From Bryobacterales bacterium (GTDB lineage: Bacteria > Acidobacteriota > Terriglobia > Bryobacterales > Bryobacteraceae), in assembly GCA_020852755.1 (NCBI GenBank), contig JADZAF010000257.1, forward strand, positions 1-62,642: a stretch of DNA of 62,642 nucleotides. The letters are read 5' to 3'. Within the stretch, counting starts at the first letter, position 1. Every line of letters starts with the position of its first letter. Below the pieces are notes generated by a model, which had not been told where the DNA came from, ran no database searches, and worked only from the letters and a program-made list of their open reading frames with translations. A program made the translations under genes and the position numbers. Shown one piece after another: positions 51,220-59,654 of this stretch.

Positions 51220-52086
51220 CTACGCGGCCTGGGCGCGGGCCTGCTGCGCCGCCGTCGGGATGCGCTTCACCAGGTCGTCGAGTTCCTGCCGGTTGGCCGG
51301 ACCGATGGTGAAGCAGTCCACGCAATCCAGGGAGAGCGCGAAGCGCAGCGCTTCGTCCACCCGGTTGCTCAAGCCGCCCTCGCCCAGGATCTTCATGCCG
51401 ATGACGCCCTTGCCCGCCGCCTTCATCTGGCGCAGCACACCGGTCACGGTGTTCGGGTCGGCGTCCATCAGCAGCTGCGCGGGATTGATGCGCGCCAGGT
51501 CCACGTGAACCCAGGGCGTCCGGGCCGCCAGCTGCAGCGCCTCGAGGGACTGGCAGGAACAGCCATGCGAGCGCACCGTGCCCTTCTCACGCGCCTCGCT
51601 GAGCACCTCCATGGCCCCTTTGCGCTCTTCGGTCCAGTTGGGCGTCGTCAGCGCGTGGAGCAGGACGATGTCGATGTAGTCCGTCCCCAGCTCCTTGCGG
51701 AAGCGGTCGAGATCCGCCCGCATCTGCTCCGCCGTCCGCGCGCGCGTCTTGGTGAGGATGGTTACCTTCTCGCGGGGCACGCGCCTCAGGCCCTCCGCCA
51801 GGTGCGGGTGCGTGCGGTAGGCGTCGGCGGTCTCCCAGAAGAACAGGCCCTGGTCGTAGCCGTACTGCAGCATGTCGGCGAGACCCGGGACACCCAGCTG
51901 CCTCTGGATGCTTCCACCCTTGGTGCCGGTGCCGATGGCCAGCCGGCAGAGCTTGACCCGATCCGGCCCCAGGTGCACGATGTCGTTGGCTTTGCGGGCC
52001 GGAGCGCTCCACAACGCCTCACGCCCGCCCAGGGTCGCGGCTCCGGCCGTCCCCAGTGTGGTCCGAAGAAAGTTGCGCCGGTTCAT
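51220..52086 (-). CDS. Tat-exported aldo/keto reductase
   Basis: 288 residues. Signal NRRNFLRTTLGTAGAATLGG is twin-arginine. The barrel follows with the Asp-Tyr region WETADAYRTHP, Lys in TILTKTRA, and C-terminal IGMKILGEGGLSNR and FTIGPANRQELDDL. It may reduce or oxidise sugars or aldehydes with NAD(P). Export of such an enzyme is odd, as with other oxidoreductases in this window. The ribosome-binding site GGAGGGAGGG precedes ATG 52086. Confidence 0.87.
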   Translation of the reverse strand: MNRRNFLRTTLGTAGAATLGGREALWSAPARKANDIVHLGPDRVKLCRLAIGTGTKGGSIQRQLGVPGLADMLQYGYDQGLFFWETADAYRTHPHLAEGLRRVPREKVTILTKTRARTAEQMRADLDRFRKELGTDYIDIVLLHALTTPNWTEERKGAMEVLSEAREKGTVRSHGCSCQSLEALQLAARTPWVHVDLARINPAQLLMDADPNTVTGVLRQMKAAGKGVIGMKILGEGGLSNRVDEALRFALSLDCVDCFTIGPANRQELDDLVKRIPTAAQQARAQAA

Positions 52087-52104
52087 TTTCAGGATTCCCT
52101 CCCT

Positions 52105-52222
52105 CCGCCGCCAAGCGGCGTACCACTACGGGTAGCACACCCCTCCAGCCGCGGGCAAGCGTAAGCGGCCCCCGATTTCCGCGGCGCACGCTTCAGCGTG
52201 CAGCGGCGGCGCTCCTGCCGCC
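52105..52222. repeat. cluster of four hairpins, including a two-hairpin REP-like element
   Basis: CGCCG/CGGCG (52106-52120), TACC/GGTA (52121-52134), GCACGC-TTCA-GCGTGC (52186-52201) and GGCGGC/GCCGCC (52205-52222). The last two recur together at 59371-59405. They lie between the aldo/keto reductase and trkA. Confidence 0.65.
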
Positions 52223-52270
52223 GTCTGGCCGATTCTGAATCGGCCATGGTAGCGTAGGAACGACGTGGCC

Positions 52271-53647
52271 ATGCGCATCCTGATCGCGGGCGGCGGAGAA
52301 GCCGGCCAGTTGATCGCCCAGCGGCTGATCCGCGAAGGCAACCAGGTAACCCTTGTCGATGCGGACCAGCGCCGCTGCGAGCACCTGGAAGGACTCCTCG
52401 ACGCCAAAATCGTCTACGGCAGCGCGGCCAGCGTGCGTACCCTGAAGGCCGCCGGAATCGCCGAAGCCGAGATGCTCATCGCCGTCACCGACCTGGACGA
52501 GATCAACCTCCTGGCCTGCCTGATCGCCGAAGACGAACCCGCCATCCGCTTCAAGATCGCCCGCATCCGGACCCATGAAGTGGATGACTGGCGCGCCCTC
52601 TGCCGCAAGCGCGGCATCCGTCTCGACCTCATCGTGCACCCCGAGTCGGAAGTCGCCGGCCGGCTGATGCCGGTGCTGGGATTGCCGGGCGTCTCCGACA
52701 TCGTGGATTTCGCCGGCGGCCGGATCAAGCTCTTCGGCATGAATATCGAGGAAGGATGCTGGGCCGCCGGCAAGAGCATGGAAGAACTCCAGCGCGCCGG
52801 TCCGCCCCGGAATTCGCTGGTGGCCATGATCTTCCGAGGCTCCCAGGTCATCATCCCGCGCGGCGGCGATATGCTCAAACAGGGCGACCATGCCTATATC
52901 GTCAGCACCCAAAAGGAGCTGGCCCAGACTCTCCGCTTCATGGGCGTGCAGCCGGCCGAGGCCGTCGAGCGGGTCTTCATCGTGGGCGGCAAGCAGATCG
53001 GCATCCTCCTGGCCCAGCAGCTGGAGCGGTGCGGCACCCGCGTGAAACTGTTCGAGCGCGACGCGCAGCGCTGCGAGAAGATCGCCCAGCTGGTGGAAGA
53101 CACCGTGATCGTCAACGCCGACGGCACCGACGAACAGACCCTGAGGGACGCCAACATCGAGGGCGCCGACGCGTTCCTTGCCTTGAGCGACGACGATGAG
53201 GACAATATCATCGCCTGCCTGCTGGCCCGCCGGCTGGGCAGCCGCAAGGTGGCCGCCCTGGTGAACCGGCTGAACTACCTCACACTGGCGCAGAGGCTGG
53301 GCATCAATACTACCGTCAGTCCCCGGCTGGCCGTCGTCGATCGCACCCTCAGCTTCGTCCGCAAGGGCGGGGTTGTCTCCGTCACCACCTTCCGCCAGGA
53401 GGAGGCCGAGGCCATCGAGCTCGTGGCTCCGGCCGGCTCGCGCTACGTCGGGAAGAAGCTGCGCGATATTCGCTTGCCCGAAGGCGCCATCGTCGGCGCG
53501 GTGGCCCGTCCCGGCGGCGAGGCCATCGTGCCCCGGGGCGACTCCGTGATTCAGCCCGGCGACCGCGTGATCTTTTTCGCCCTGGAGCAGGTGGTGCCTA
53601 AACTCGAGTCCGCGTTCTTCGTGGAGAGGCAAAGGCTGCGCGCGTGA
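52271..53647 (+). CDS. trkA: Trk potassium uptake regulatory subunit TrkA
   Basis: 458 residues: two tandem RCK units, each with a Rossmann NAD-binding half (MRILIAGGGEAGQLIAQRL; VFIVGGKQIGILLAQQL) and a TrkA_C half (RSLLED-like C-terminal lobes ending PGDRVIFFALEQVV). TrkA gates the TrkH channel in response to NAD(H)/ATP. ATG 52271 is preferred to GTG 52265. It overlaps trkH by 4 bases. Confidence 0.94.
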   Translation: MRILIAGGGEAGQLIAQRLIREGNQVTLVDADQRRCEHLEGLLDAKIVYGSAASVRTLKAAGIAEAEMLIAVTDLDEINLLACLIAEDEPAIRFKIARIRTHEVDDWRALCRKRGIRLDLIVHPESEVAGRLMPVLGLPGVSDIVDFAGGRIKLFGMNIEEGCWAAGKSMEELQRAGPPRNSLVAMIFRGSQVIIPRGGDMLKQGDHAYIVSTQKELAQTLRFMGVQPAEAVERVFIVGGKQIGILLAQQLERCGTRVKLFERDAQRCEKIAQLVEDTVIVNADGTDEQTLRDANIEGADAFLALSDDDEDNIIACLLARRLGSRKVAALVNRLNYLTLAQRLGINTTVSPRLAVVDRTLSFVRKGGVVSVTTFRQEEAEAIELVAPAGSRYVGKKLRDIRLPEGAIVGAVARPGGEAIVPRGDSVIQPGDRVIFFALEQVVPKLESAFFVERQRLRA

Positions 53648-55095
53648 TCCGTTCCACCGTGGTGGCCAGCGTTCTGGGAAAGTTTCTCCTGGGCCTGGCC
53701 GGAGTCATGCTGCTCCCCCTCGCCGTGAGCCTGTTTGCCAGCCAGGACGATTGGCGCCCGATCGCGTACACCTGCCTCATCACCGCCGCCGCCGGCCTGC
53801 TGCTCGTGTTCGACTTCCGCCCCGGACACTTCGAGCTTTCCGTCCGGGAAGGCCTCCTCCTGGCCGTGCTGGTCTGGCTCAGCGCCTGCGCCTTCGGTGC
53901 GCTGCCGTTCTACTTCTCCCCGCATTTCCCTACCTTCACCGACGCCTTCTTCGAGTCGGTTTCCGGGTTCACCACCACCGGCGCCACCGTGCTCTCCAAA
54001 GTCGAGCCGCTGCCCGTTTCCCTCCAGTTCTGGCGCTGTTCCACCCACTGGTTCGGCGGCATGGGCATCCTGGTGCTCGTCATCGCCATCCTGCCGCTGG
54101 TCGGCGCCGGAGGAGCCCACCTCTACCGCGCCGAGTTCTCCGGAGCGAAGTCCGAGAAACTGAAGCCGCGTATCACCGAAACCGCGCTCTCGCTCTGGAA
54201 GATCTACGCCGCCCTCACGCTGGCCGAGTACGTCGCCCTGCGGGCGGCGGGCATGGGACGGCTGGACGCCATCTGCCACACCTTCTCCACCCTCGGCACC
54301 GGCGGCTACTCCACCTTCACCGCCAGCGTGGCCGCCTTCAACAGCCCGCTCATCGAATACATCATCGTGGCCTTCATGCTGCTGGCCGGGGCCAGTTTCA
54401 CCCGCCACTACCGTTTATGGGTGGAGCGCCGGCCGCAAACCTTCTTCGGCGACCCGGAGATCCGGGCCTACGCCGGGCTGGTGGCCGGAGCTTCGGCCGC
54501 CATCAGCGCCAGCCTCGTGCTCCAAAACGGCTACGGGCTTGAAAAGGCCTTCCGGACCGCGCTGTTCCAGGTTTCCTCCATCGCCACCACCACGGGCTTC
54601 GTCACCGAGGATTTCGAACGCTGGGGACCCTTCCCCCAGCTCCTGCTGCTGGCCCTCATGTTTGTCGGCGGCTGCACCGGATCGACGGCCGGCGGCCTCA
54701 AGGTGGCCCGCATCGCCCTGCTGTTCAAAGTCGTGGGACGGGAACTGAAGCGCATGGTGGAGCGCCGCGGCGTTTTCGCGGTGCGCTTCGGCGGGCAGCT
54801 CGTGCCGGAGACGGCCGTCCAGGCCGCCTTGAATATCTTCTACCTGGCGTTCCTGGTGAATTTCACGGCCTCGCTGGTGCTGGCCGCCTCGGGCGTGGAC
54901 ATCCTCACCAGCATCTCAGCCGTGGCCGCCTGTATGTTCAATGTCGGCCCCGGACTGGGTACGGTCGGCCCCGCCGAACACTACGGGCACCTGCCCGCGG
55001 TGGCGAAGTGGACTCTCAGTGCCTGCATGCTGGCCGGCCGCATGGAGTTCTACAGCGTGATGGTCATCTGGACGGCCGCATTCTGGCGTAAATAG
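53644..55095 (+). CDS. trkH: Trk potassium uptake transmembrane subunit TrkH
   Basis: 483 residues, starting at GTG 53644 inside the end of trkA. It is a membrane ion channel of the SKT superfamily with four M1-P-M2-like repeats. Selectivity-filter Gly residues are seen in SGFTTTGATVL, STLGTGGYSTF, ATTTGFVTEDF and NVGPGLGTVG, and GGMGILVLVIAILPL is typical. It imports K+ with TrkA as gating ring. Confidence 0.94.
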   Translation: MIRSTVVASVLGKFLLGLAGVMLLPLAVSLFASQDDWRPIAYTCLITAAAGLLLVFDFRPGHFELSVREGLLLAVLVWLSACAFGALPFYFSPHFPTFTDAFFESVSGFTTTGATVLSKVEPLPVSLQFWRCSTHWFGGMGILVLVIAILPLVGAGGAHLYRAEFSGAKSEKLKPRITETALSLWKIYAALTLAEYVALRAAGMGRLDAICHTFSTLGTGGYSTFTASVAAFNSPLIEYIIVAFMLLAGASFTRHYRLWVERRPQTFFGDPEIRAYAGLVAGASAAISASLVLQNGYGLEKAFRTALFQVSSIATTTGFVTEDFERWGPFPQLLLLALMFVGGCTGSTAGGLKVARIALLFKVVGRELKRMVERRGVFAVRFGGQLVPETAVQAALNIFYLAFLVNFTASLVLAASGVDILTSISAVAACMFNVGPGLGTVGPAEHYGHLPAVAKWTLSACMLAGRMEFYSVMVIWTAAFWRK

Positions 55096-55110
55096 CCCCG
55101 GTCCGGCGGC

Positions 55111-55593
55111 TCACCGCAAGTGCTTGTAACGGCTGTTGAAATACAGGAGCGGCTGGCCCTCCCGCCAGGAGGCCTGCAGCACCTCGCCGATGAATAGCGT
55201 ATGATCGCCCGCTTCCACCATCTGCCTCAGGCCGCACTCCACGTAAGCCAGGACGCCCGGAATGAGCGGGGCGCCCGTCTTGCCCGGGCTCCAGCTCACG
55301 TTTGAAAAGCGGTCCTGTCCGCTGCGCGCGAAGTGCTCCGAGAGGTGTTGCTGGTCCTCCGCCAGGATGTTGATTCCAAAGAAGTCCGAGGCGCGCATGT
55401 AGCCCAGCACCCGGGTCTTGTGATCCACCGCCACCAGCACCAGCGGCGGCGTCAGCGACACCGAGGTGAACGAGTTCACGGTCATCCCGTGAGGCGCCCC
55501 CTGCGGTCCCCGGACCGTCAGCACCGCGATGCCGGTAGCGAATTTCCCGCACGCGCGGCAGAACTGAACCTTATCGACCGGGACCGGTTGCAT
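55111..55593 (-). CDS. flavin reductase-like (HpaC-type) FMN-binding protein
   Basis: 160 residues from ATG 55593. The flavin reductase/split-barrel FMN-binding layout is visible: KFATGIAVLTVRGPQGAPHG, then GMTVNSFTSVSLTPPLVLVAV and FGINILAEDQQHLSEHFA. Such proteins supply reduced FMN to a monooxygenase or act alone; no partner monooxygenase is next to it. The gene faces the HU promoter, and its start lies 12 bases from that promoter's TTGACA. Confidence 0.9.
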   Translation of the reverse strand: MQPVPVDKVQFCRACGKFATGIAVLTVRGPQGAPHGMTVNSFTSVSLTPPLVLVAVDHKTRVLGYMRASDFFGINILAEDQQHLSEHFARSGQDRFSNVSWSPGKTGAPLIPGVLAYVECGLRQMVEAGDHTLFIGEVLQASWREGQPLLYFNSRYKHLR

Positions 55594-55604
55594 GGAGCTT
55601 TTGC

Positions 55605-55634
55605 TTGACAAGGGAGTAACCCTAATCCTATCAT
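55605..55634 (+). promoter_or_regulatory. near-consensus sigma-70 promoter for the HU gene
   Basis: TTGACA (55605-55610) and TATCAT (55629-55634) are separated by 18 bases, giving a predicted start near 55641 and a leader of about 35 bases with AGGAGG at 55665-55670. It is the clearest classical promoter in the window. Confidence 0.75.
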
Positions 55635-55675
55635 GAGGTTGACCTGCGGGGCGCACCGCGCGACAGGAGGAGATT

Positions 55676-55945
55676 TTGATCAAGCTCGATATTATCAACG
55701 AAGTCGTCAACAAAACGGGCATTACTAAGACCAAGGCCGAGATGGCGGTGGAGACCGTGTTCGAGAGCATGAAGAGGGCCCTGGAACAGGGCGACCGCAT
55801 CGAGTTGCGTGGCTTCGGCGTCTTCAACGTCAAGCCCCGCAAGACCGGCATTGGACGGAACCCCCGCACCGGCGCTGAAGTCTCCATTCCGCCCGGCAAA
55901 GCGGTGCGATTCAAACCTGGCAAGGAATTGCAGACCCTGCAATAG
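55676..55945 (+). CDS. hup: HU/IHF-family histone-like DNA-binding protein
   Basis: 89 residues from TTG 55676, set by AGGAGG exactly 5 bases upstream. KTGITKTKAEMAVETVFESM and the DNA-binding arm FGVFNVKPRKTGIGRNPRTG are typical of HU/IHF, ending in RFKPGKEL. It bends and compacts DNA. Strong promoter and ribosome-binding site fit an abundant protein; the TTG may limit translation. The next gene starts 18 bases downstream. Confidence 0.95.
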   Translation: MIKLDIINEVVNKTGITKTKAEMAVETVFESMKRALEQGDRIELRGFGVFNVKPRKTGIGRNPRTGAEVSIPPGKAVRFKPGKELQTLQ

Positions 55946-55963
55946 ACCAAGCAGCAAGGTTTC

Positions 55964-56938
55964 GTGTCACCAGCGGATTTTTCACGGGCGCCTGAGGTCT
56001 CCCCGGCCAACGGCAGCGGTACCGTTCGTTTCCTTTTCCAGCGGCCGGCGCGGCGGCAGCGCTACTGGCTGAATGGCGCCCTGCTGGCCTTCACCCTTTT
56101 CACCTGCTCGGTGATGGGCGCCCGCATCCAGCAGAACTTCGACCGCAACCTGCCGTTCTTCGACCTGGAACGCGACCTGGACGCCTTTACACGCTGGTGG
56201 GCCCAGCCGGCCTCGCTGCTCCAAGGCCTGCCGTTCGCCCTCACCCTGTTGGGCATCCTGCTGGCCCATGAACTCGGGCACTACCTGGCCTGCGTCTTCT
56301 ACCGGGTGGACGCCAGCCTTCCCTATTTCCTCCCGGCTCCCACTTTCGCCGGGACTTTCGGAGCCTTTATCCGCATTCGCGCCCCCATCTACTCCAAGCG
56401 GGTGCTGTTCGACATCGGCATCGCCGGACCCCTGGCCGGCTTCGCCCTCCTGCTGCCCCTGCTGGCCATCGGGCTGGCCTATTCGAAGATCATCCCCGGC
56501 ATCGGGCACCAGGGCAGCCTCAGCTTCGGCACCCCGGGCCTGCTCTGGATCCTGCAGGCGGCCATCTTCCCAAACACCGCCGGAGCCGACATCTACTTGC
56601 ACCCCGTGGCGCGCGCGGCCTGGATCGGCATTCTGGCCACCGCCCTGAACCTCCTGCCCATCGGCCAGCTGGACGGCGGCCACATCCTGTACTCCCTGGT
56701 CGGGGAGAAACACCGCGCGATGTCCCGGATCTTCATCGTCCTCCTGATCCCGCTCGGATTCCTCTGGTGGGTGTGGTGGCTGTGGGCCGCCTTCCTGTTC
56801 TTCTTCGGCATGCGGCACCCCGCCATCTACGACAACACCGACCTGGGCGCCGGGCGAAGGTCGCTGGGGTGGCTGGCGATGCTCATCTTCGCGCTCAGCT
56901 TCACCTGGGCGCCGGTCGCCGCCATCAACGGCGCGTGA
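55964..56938 (+). CDS. M50-family membrane zinc protease
   Basis: 324 residues from GTG 55964. About six membrane helices; LLAHELGHYLACVFYRVD carries HExxH and GQLDGGHILYSLVG the third ligand. It resembles the plant EGY / bacterial site-2 protease subgroup, with no PDZ or CBS domain. Substrate unknown. It is a second S2P-type enzyme in this window, distinct from the CBS form at 46597. It is followed 4 bases later by a glycosyltransferase gene. Confidence 0.87.
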   Translation: MSPADFSRAPEVSPANGSGTVRFLFQRPARRQRYWLNGALLAFTLFTCSVMGARIQQNFDRNLPFFDLERDLDAFTRWWAQPASLLQGLPFALTLLGILLAHELGHYLACVFYRVDASLPYFLPAPTFAGTFGAFIRIRAPIYSKRVLFDIGIAGPLAGFALLLPLLAIGLAYSKIIPGIGHQGSLSFGTPGLLWILQAAIFPNTAGADIYLHPVARAAWIGILATALNLLPIGQLDGGHILYSLVGEKHRAMSRIFIVLLIPLGFLWWVWWLWAAFLFFFGMRHPAIYDNTDLGAGRRSLGWLAMLIFALSFTWAPVAAINGA

Positions 56939-56942
56939 CGGA

Positions 56943-57680
56943 ATGCGAATCACCGCCACGATCATCGCCGAGAACGAGGAGCGCCGCATTGTTCGCGCCA
57001 TCGAGAGCCTGCGCTGCTGCGACGAGATCGTGGTCCTCGACAGCGGCTCCGTGGACCGCACCGTCGAACTGGCCGCCAAGCTGGGCGCCCGGGTCGTGGA
57101 CAGCCCCTGGCGGGGATACGCCGGGCAGAAGAATTTCGCCGCCGAGCAGGCTTCGCACGACTGGATCCTCTCCATCGACGCCGACGAGGCCCTCAGCGAA
57201 GCCCTCGAAGGCGAAATCTGGAGCCTTAAGAAGCGAGGTCCGGATTGCGACGCCTACACCATGCCCCGCCTGGCGCAGTACCTGGGCAAATGGATCCTCC
57301 ATAGCGGCTGGTATCCGGACCGCAAAATCCGCCTCTACGACCGCCGCAAAGCCACCTGGAAAGGCGATTTCGTTCACGAAAGCGTGGAGGTGAGCGGGCG
57401 CGTCGGGCACCTCGAGGCCAACCTGCTCCACTTCACCTGCGATTCGCTCTCCGAGCACCTGAAGACCATGGACCGCTACACCACCCTGGCCGCCCAGGAG
57501 CTGGTGGCCCAGAAACGTAAGATCCAGTGGCCGCGCCTGATCGCCGACCCGGCCTGGACTTTCTTCCGCACCTATGTCATCGATCGCGGTTTTCTGGACG
57601 GGATCGAGGGCCTTACCATCGCCTACATGGCGGCCATGTACTCTTTCCTGAAATACGCCAAGGCACGCAACATGAGCTGA
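56943..57680 (+). CDS. family 2 glycosyltransferase (WaaE/KdtX-like)
   Basis: 245 residues. ITATIIAENEERRIVRAIESL opens the GT-A fold, EIVVLDSGSVDRTVELA and the DxD motif in LSIDADEALSEAL follow. The short form and the W-x(2-3)-W/Y pattern near WILHSGWYPDRKIRLYDR match transferases of lipopolysaccharide inner core. It probably adds a sugar on the cytoplasmic side. It lies 7 bases before a second glycosyltransferase, so both may serve one surface glycan. Confidence 0.88.
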   Translation: MRITATIIAENEERRIVRAIESLRCCDEIVVLDSGSVDRTVELAAKLGARVVDSPWRGYAGQKNFAAEQASHDWILSIDADEALSEALEGEIWSLKKRGPDCDAYTMPRLAQYLGKWILHSGWYPDRKIRLYDRRKATWKGDFVHESVEVSGRVGHLEANLLHFTCDSLSEHLKTMDRYTTLAAQELVAQKRKIQWPRLIADPAWTFFRTYVIDRGFLDGIEGLTIAYMAAMYSFLKYAKARNMS

Positions 57681-57687
57681 GACCGGC

Positions 57688-58596
57688 GTGCGGATCCTAC
57701 ACCTCGATAGCGGAATGCACATGGGCGGAGGCCAGTGGCAGGCGCTGCGGCTGCTGGAGGGCCTGCGGCAGGCCGGGCACGAGGTCCGGCTGCTGGCTCC
57801 CCGCGATTCGTGCCTGGCCGGCCGGGCGCGCGAACAGGACCTCCCCACCGGACGCCTGTCCACCGGCGAACTCCGCCGCGCCCGGCCCGACCTGATTCAC
57901 GCCCACGATGCCCGTTCCCACACCCTGGCCGCCGTCTTCGCCCGCGCTCCCCTGGTGGTCTCCCGCCGGGTGGCTTTCCCCCTCCACGGCGGGCCCCTGT
58001 CGCGCTGGAAGTACCGCCAGGCAGCCCATTACATCGCCGTTTCCGATTGCGTCAAGCGGCATCTGACGGCGTCCGGCATCCCCGAAACCCGGATCACCGT
58101 GATCTATGACGCGGTTCCCCTGCTGCCTGCCGCCTCCGGAAACCGCATTCTGACGCCGGCCGGCAAGACATTGCCGCTTCTGGAGGAGGCGGGCCGCCTG
58201 GCCGGGGTGCCGATCGAACCGGCCGCCGATCTGGAAGCCGCCCTGCCCTCCGCCCGCCTGTTTGTCTACCTGACGGACTGCGAAGGGCTCGGTTCGGCTA
58301 TCCTGCTGGCCATGTCCGCCTCGGTTCCGGTAGCCGCCAGCGCCGTCGGCGGCGTCCCGGAGATCATCGAACACGAGCGTACCGGGCTTCTCTTCTCCAA
58401 CACTCCGGACCAGGTCGCCCGGGCCGTGCGCCGCCTGCTGGACGACGAAACGCTGGCCGCCGGCTGCGCGGCCCGCGCCCGACGTATGATCGAAGAGCGG
58501 TTCACCGTTCCCATTATGGTCGCCCGCACCGGGCGCCTTTACGAGCAGGTTCTCACATGCCGGAAGCCATCCTCGCACTCCTCTTCGGTCTGGTAA
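57688..58596 (+). CDS. family 4-type (GT-B) glycosyltransferase
   Basis: 302 residues from GTG 57688. The donor-half glycine loop MHMGGGQWQALRLLEGL and the C-terminal Glu motif in VPEIIEHERTGLLF mark a GT-B retaining glycosyltransferase, somewhat shorter than the usual 350-380, with a short middle region near residue 150. It overlaps the prepilin peptidase gene by 40 bases. Product unknown; surface glycan or glycolipid synthesis is likely. Confidence 0.85.
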   Translation: MRILHLDSGMHMGGGQWQALRLLEGLRQAGHEVRLLAPRDSCLAGRAREQDLPTGRLSTGELRRARPDLIHAHDARSHTLAAVFARAPLVVSRRVAFPLHGGPLSRWKYRQAAHYIAVSDCVKRHLTASGIPETRITVIYDAVPLLPAASGNRILTPAGKTLPLLEEAGRLAGVPIEPAADLEAALPSARLFVYLTDCEGLGSAILLAMSASVPVAASAVGGVPEIIEHERTGLLFSNTPDQVARAVRRLLDDETLAAGCAARARRMIEERFTVPIMVARTGRLYEQVLTCRKPSSHSSSVW

Positions 58597-59366
58597 TCGG
58601 CAGCTTTCTCAACGTCTGCATCTACCGCTTGCCGCGCGATTTGTCGGTGGTGCGGCCGCGCTCCTTCTGCCCGGCCTGCGAACACCCTGTCGCCTGGTAC
58701 GACAACATCCCCCTGCTCGGCTACCTCCGCCTGCGCGCCCGCTGCCGCCACTGCGGCGCCCGCATCCCCGCGCGGTATCCCCTCGTCGAGTTGCTCACCG
58801 GCGCCCTGTTCCTGCTGAGCGTCCTCGCCCTGGGACCCGCCCCCGCCGCGCTGAAGCTCTGCCTGTTCTCGGCCTTGATGGTGGGCCTGATCTTCTCCGA
58901 CCTGGAGGAGCGGATTCTGCCGGACGAGTTCACCCTCGGCGGCGCGGTCCTGGGGATCGTCCTGGCCTGGGCGGTGCCGCTCGAGGGTTTTCTCACCGCG
59001 ACCCTCCTCTCGCTGTTCGACATCCTTCCCGCGCCGCGCTGGGTGTCCGTGGGCGAGGCCGTGCTCGGCGCCCTGCTGCCCGCCGGCTTTCTCTGGCTGA
59101 CCGGGTTCCTTTTCGAGAAGATCCGCCACAAGGAAGGCCTGGGCCTCGGCGACGTGAAAATGATGGCCGCCGTCGGCGCCTTTCTGGGCCTGCAGGGCGC
59201 CCTTCTCACTCTGGTGGTCGGATCACTGCTGGGTTCGGTTATCGGCCTGGCCTATATCCTCTCTACGAAGAAAGACGCGGGCAGTTACCAGTTGCCGTTC
59301 GGCTCGTTTCTGGGAGTTGCGGCCTTGATCGTAGCTTTCTATCTCCAGGCCCTTCCGCAGCCGTAG
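58557..59366 (+). CDS. pilD: type IV prepilin peptidase / N-methyltransferase
   Basis: 269 residues. It cuts prepilin leaders and methylates the new N-terminus. The N-terminal domain GSFLNVCIYRLPRDLS has two zinc Cys pairs (CPAC, CRHC). The catalytic Asp residues are in FSDLEERILPDEFT and GLGDVKMMAAVG; about seven membrane helices are present. It should process the substrates of the pilus system encoded at 2847-10203 but is not linked to it. Confidence 0.95.
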   Translation: MPEAILALLFGLVIGSFLNVCIYRLPRDLSVVRPRSFCPACEHPVAWYDNIPLLGYLRLRARCRHCGARIPARYPLVELLTGALFLLSVLALGPAPAALKLCLFSALMVGLIFSDLEERILPDEFTLGGAVLGIVLAWAVPLEGFLTATLLSLFDILPAPRWVSVGEAVLGALLPAGFLWLTGFLFEKIRHKEGLGLGDVKMMAAVGAFLGLQGALLTLVVGSLLGSVIGLAYILSTKKDAGSYQLPFGSFLGVAALIVAFYLQALPQP

Positions 59367-59370
59367 TAAC

Positions 59371-59405
59371 GCACGCCTTCAGCGTGCCCGGGCGGCTCTG
59401 CCGCC
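59371..59405. repeat. second copy of the two-hairpin REP-like element
   Basis: GCACGC-CTTCA-GCGTGC (59371-59387) and GGCGGC-TCT-GCCGCC (59391-59405), the same two stems and order as at 52186-52222 with shorter loops. It starts 5 bases after the pilD stop. Confidence 0.65.
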
Positions 59406-59466
59406 AGTACTGGTTCGGCTGTATCCACTCCTATGGGATAAGCGTATCTACACATCCACAATTAGC

Positions 59467-59495
59467 TTGACCTTCGCCGGTGGCCGGAGCAGAAT
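59467..59495 (+). promoter_or_regulatory. possible sigma-70 promoter for the EF-hand secreted protein
   Basis: TTGACC (59467-59472), 17-base spacer, CAGAAT (59490-59495). The predicted leader is about 150 bases, GC-rich, with an inverted pair GCGCCCG/CGGGCGC near 59561-59593. Confidence 0.45.
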
Positions 59496-59654
59496 AGCTG
59501 GACGCGTGACTGGCAAACGGCCCCCGCTGACAAAGCGGAGGGCCGGCGGCGCACCGATCGGCGCCCGCTCCGGACGCCGCCCACTTCGGGCGCGGCCCGG
59601 GGATATCCAACATCGAAACCAACCTCGTGCATCGAAGAGAAAAGAGGAGATTCA

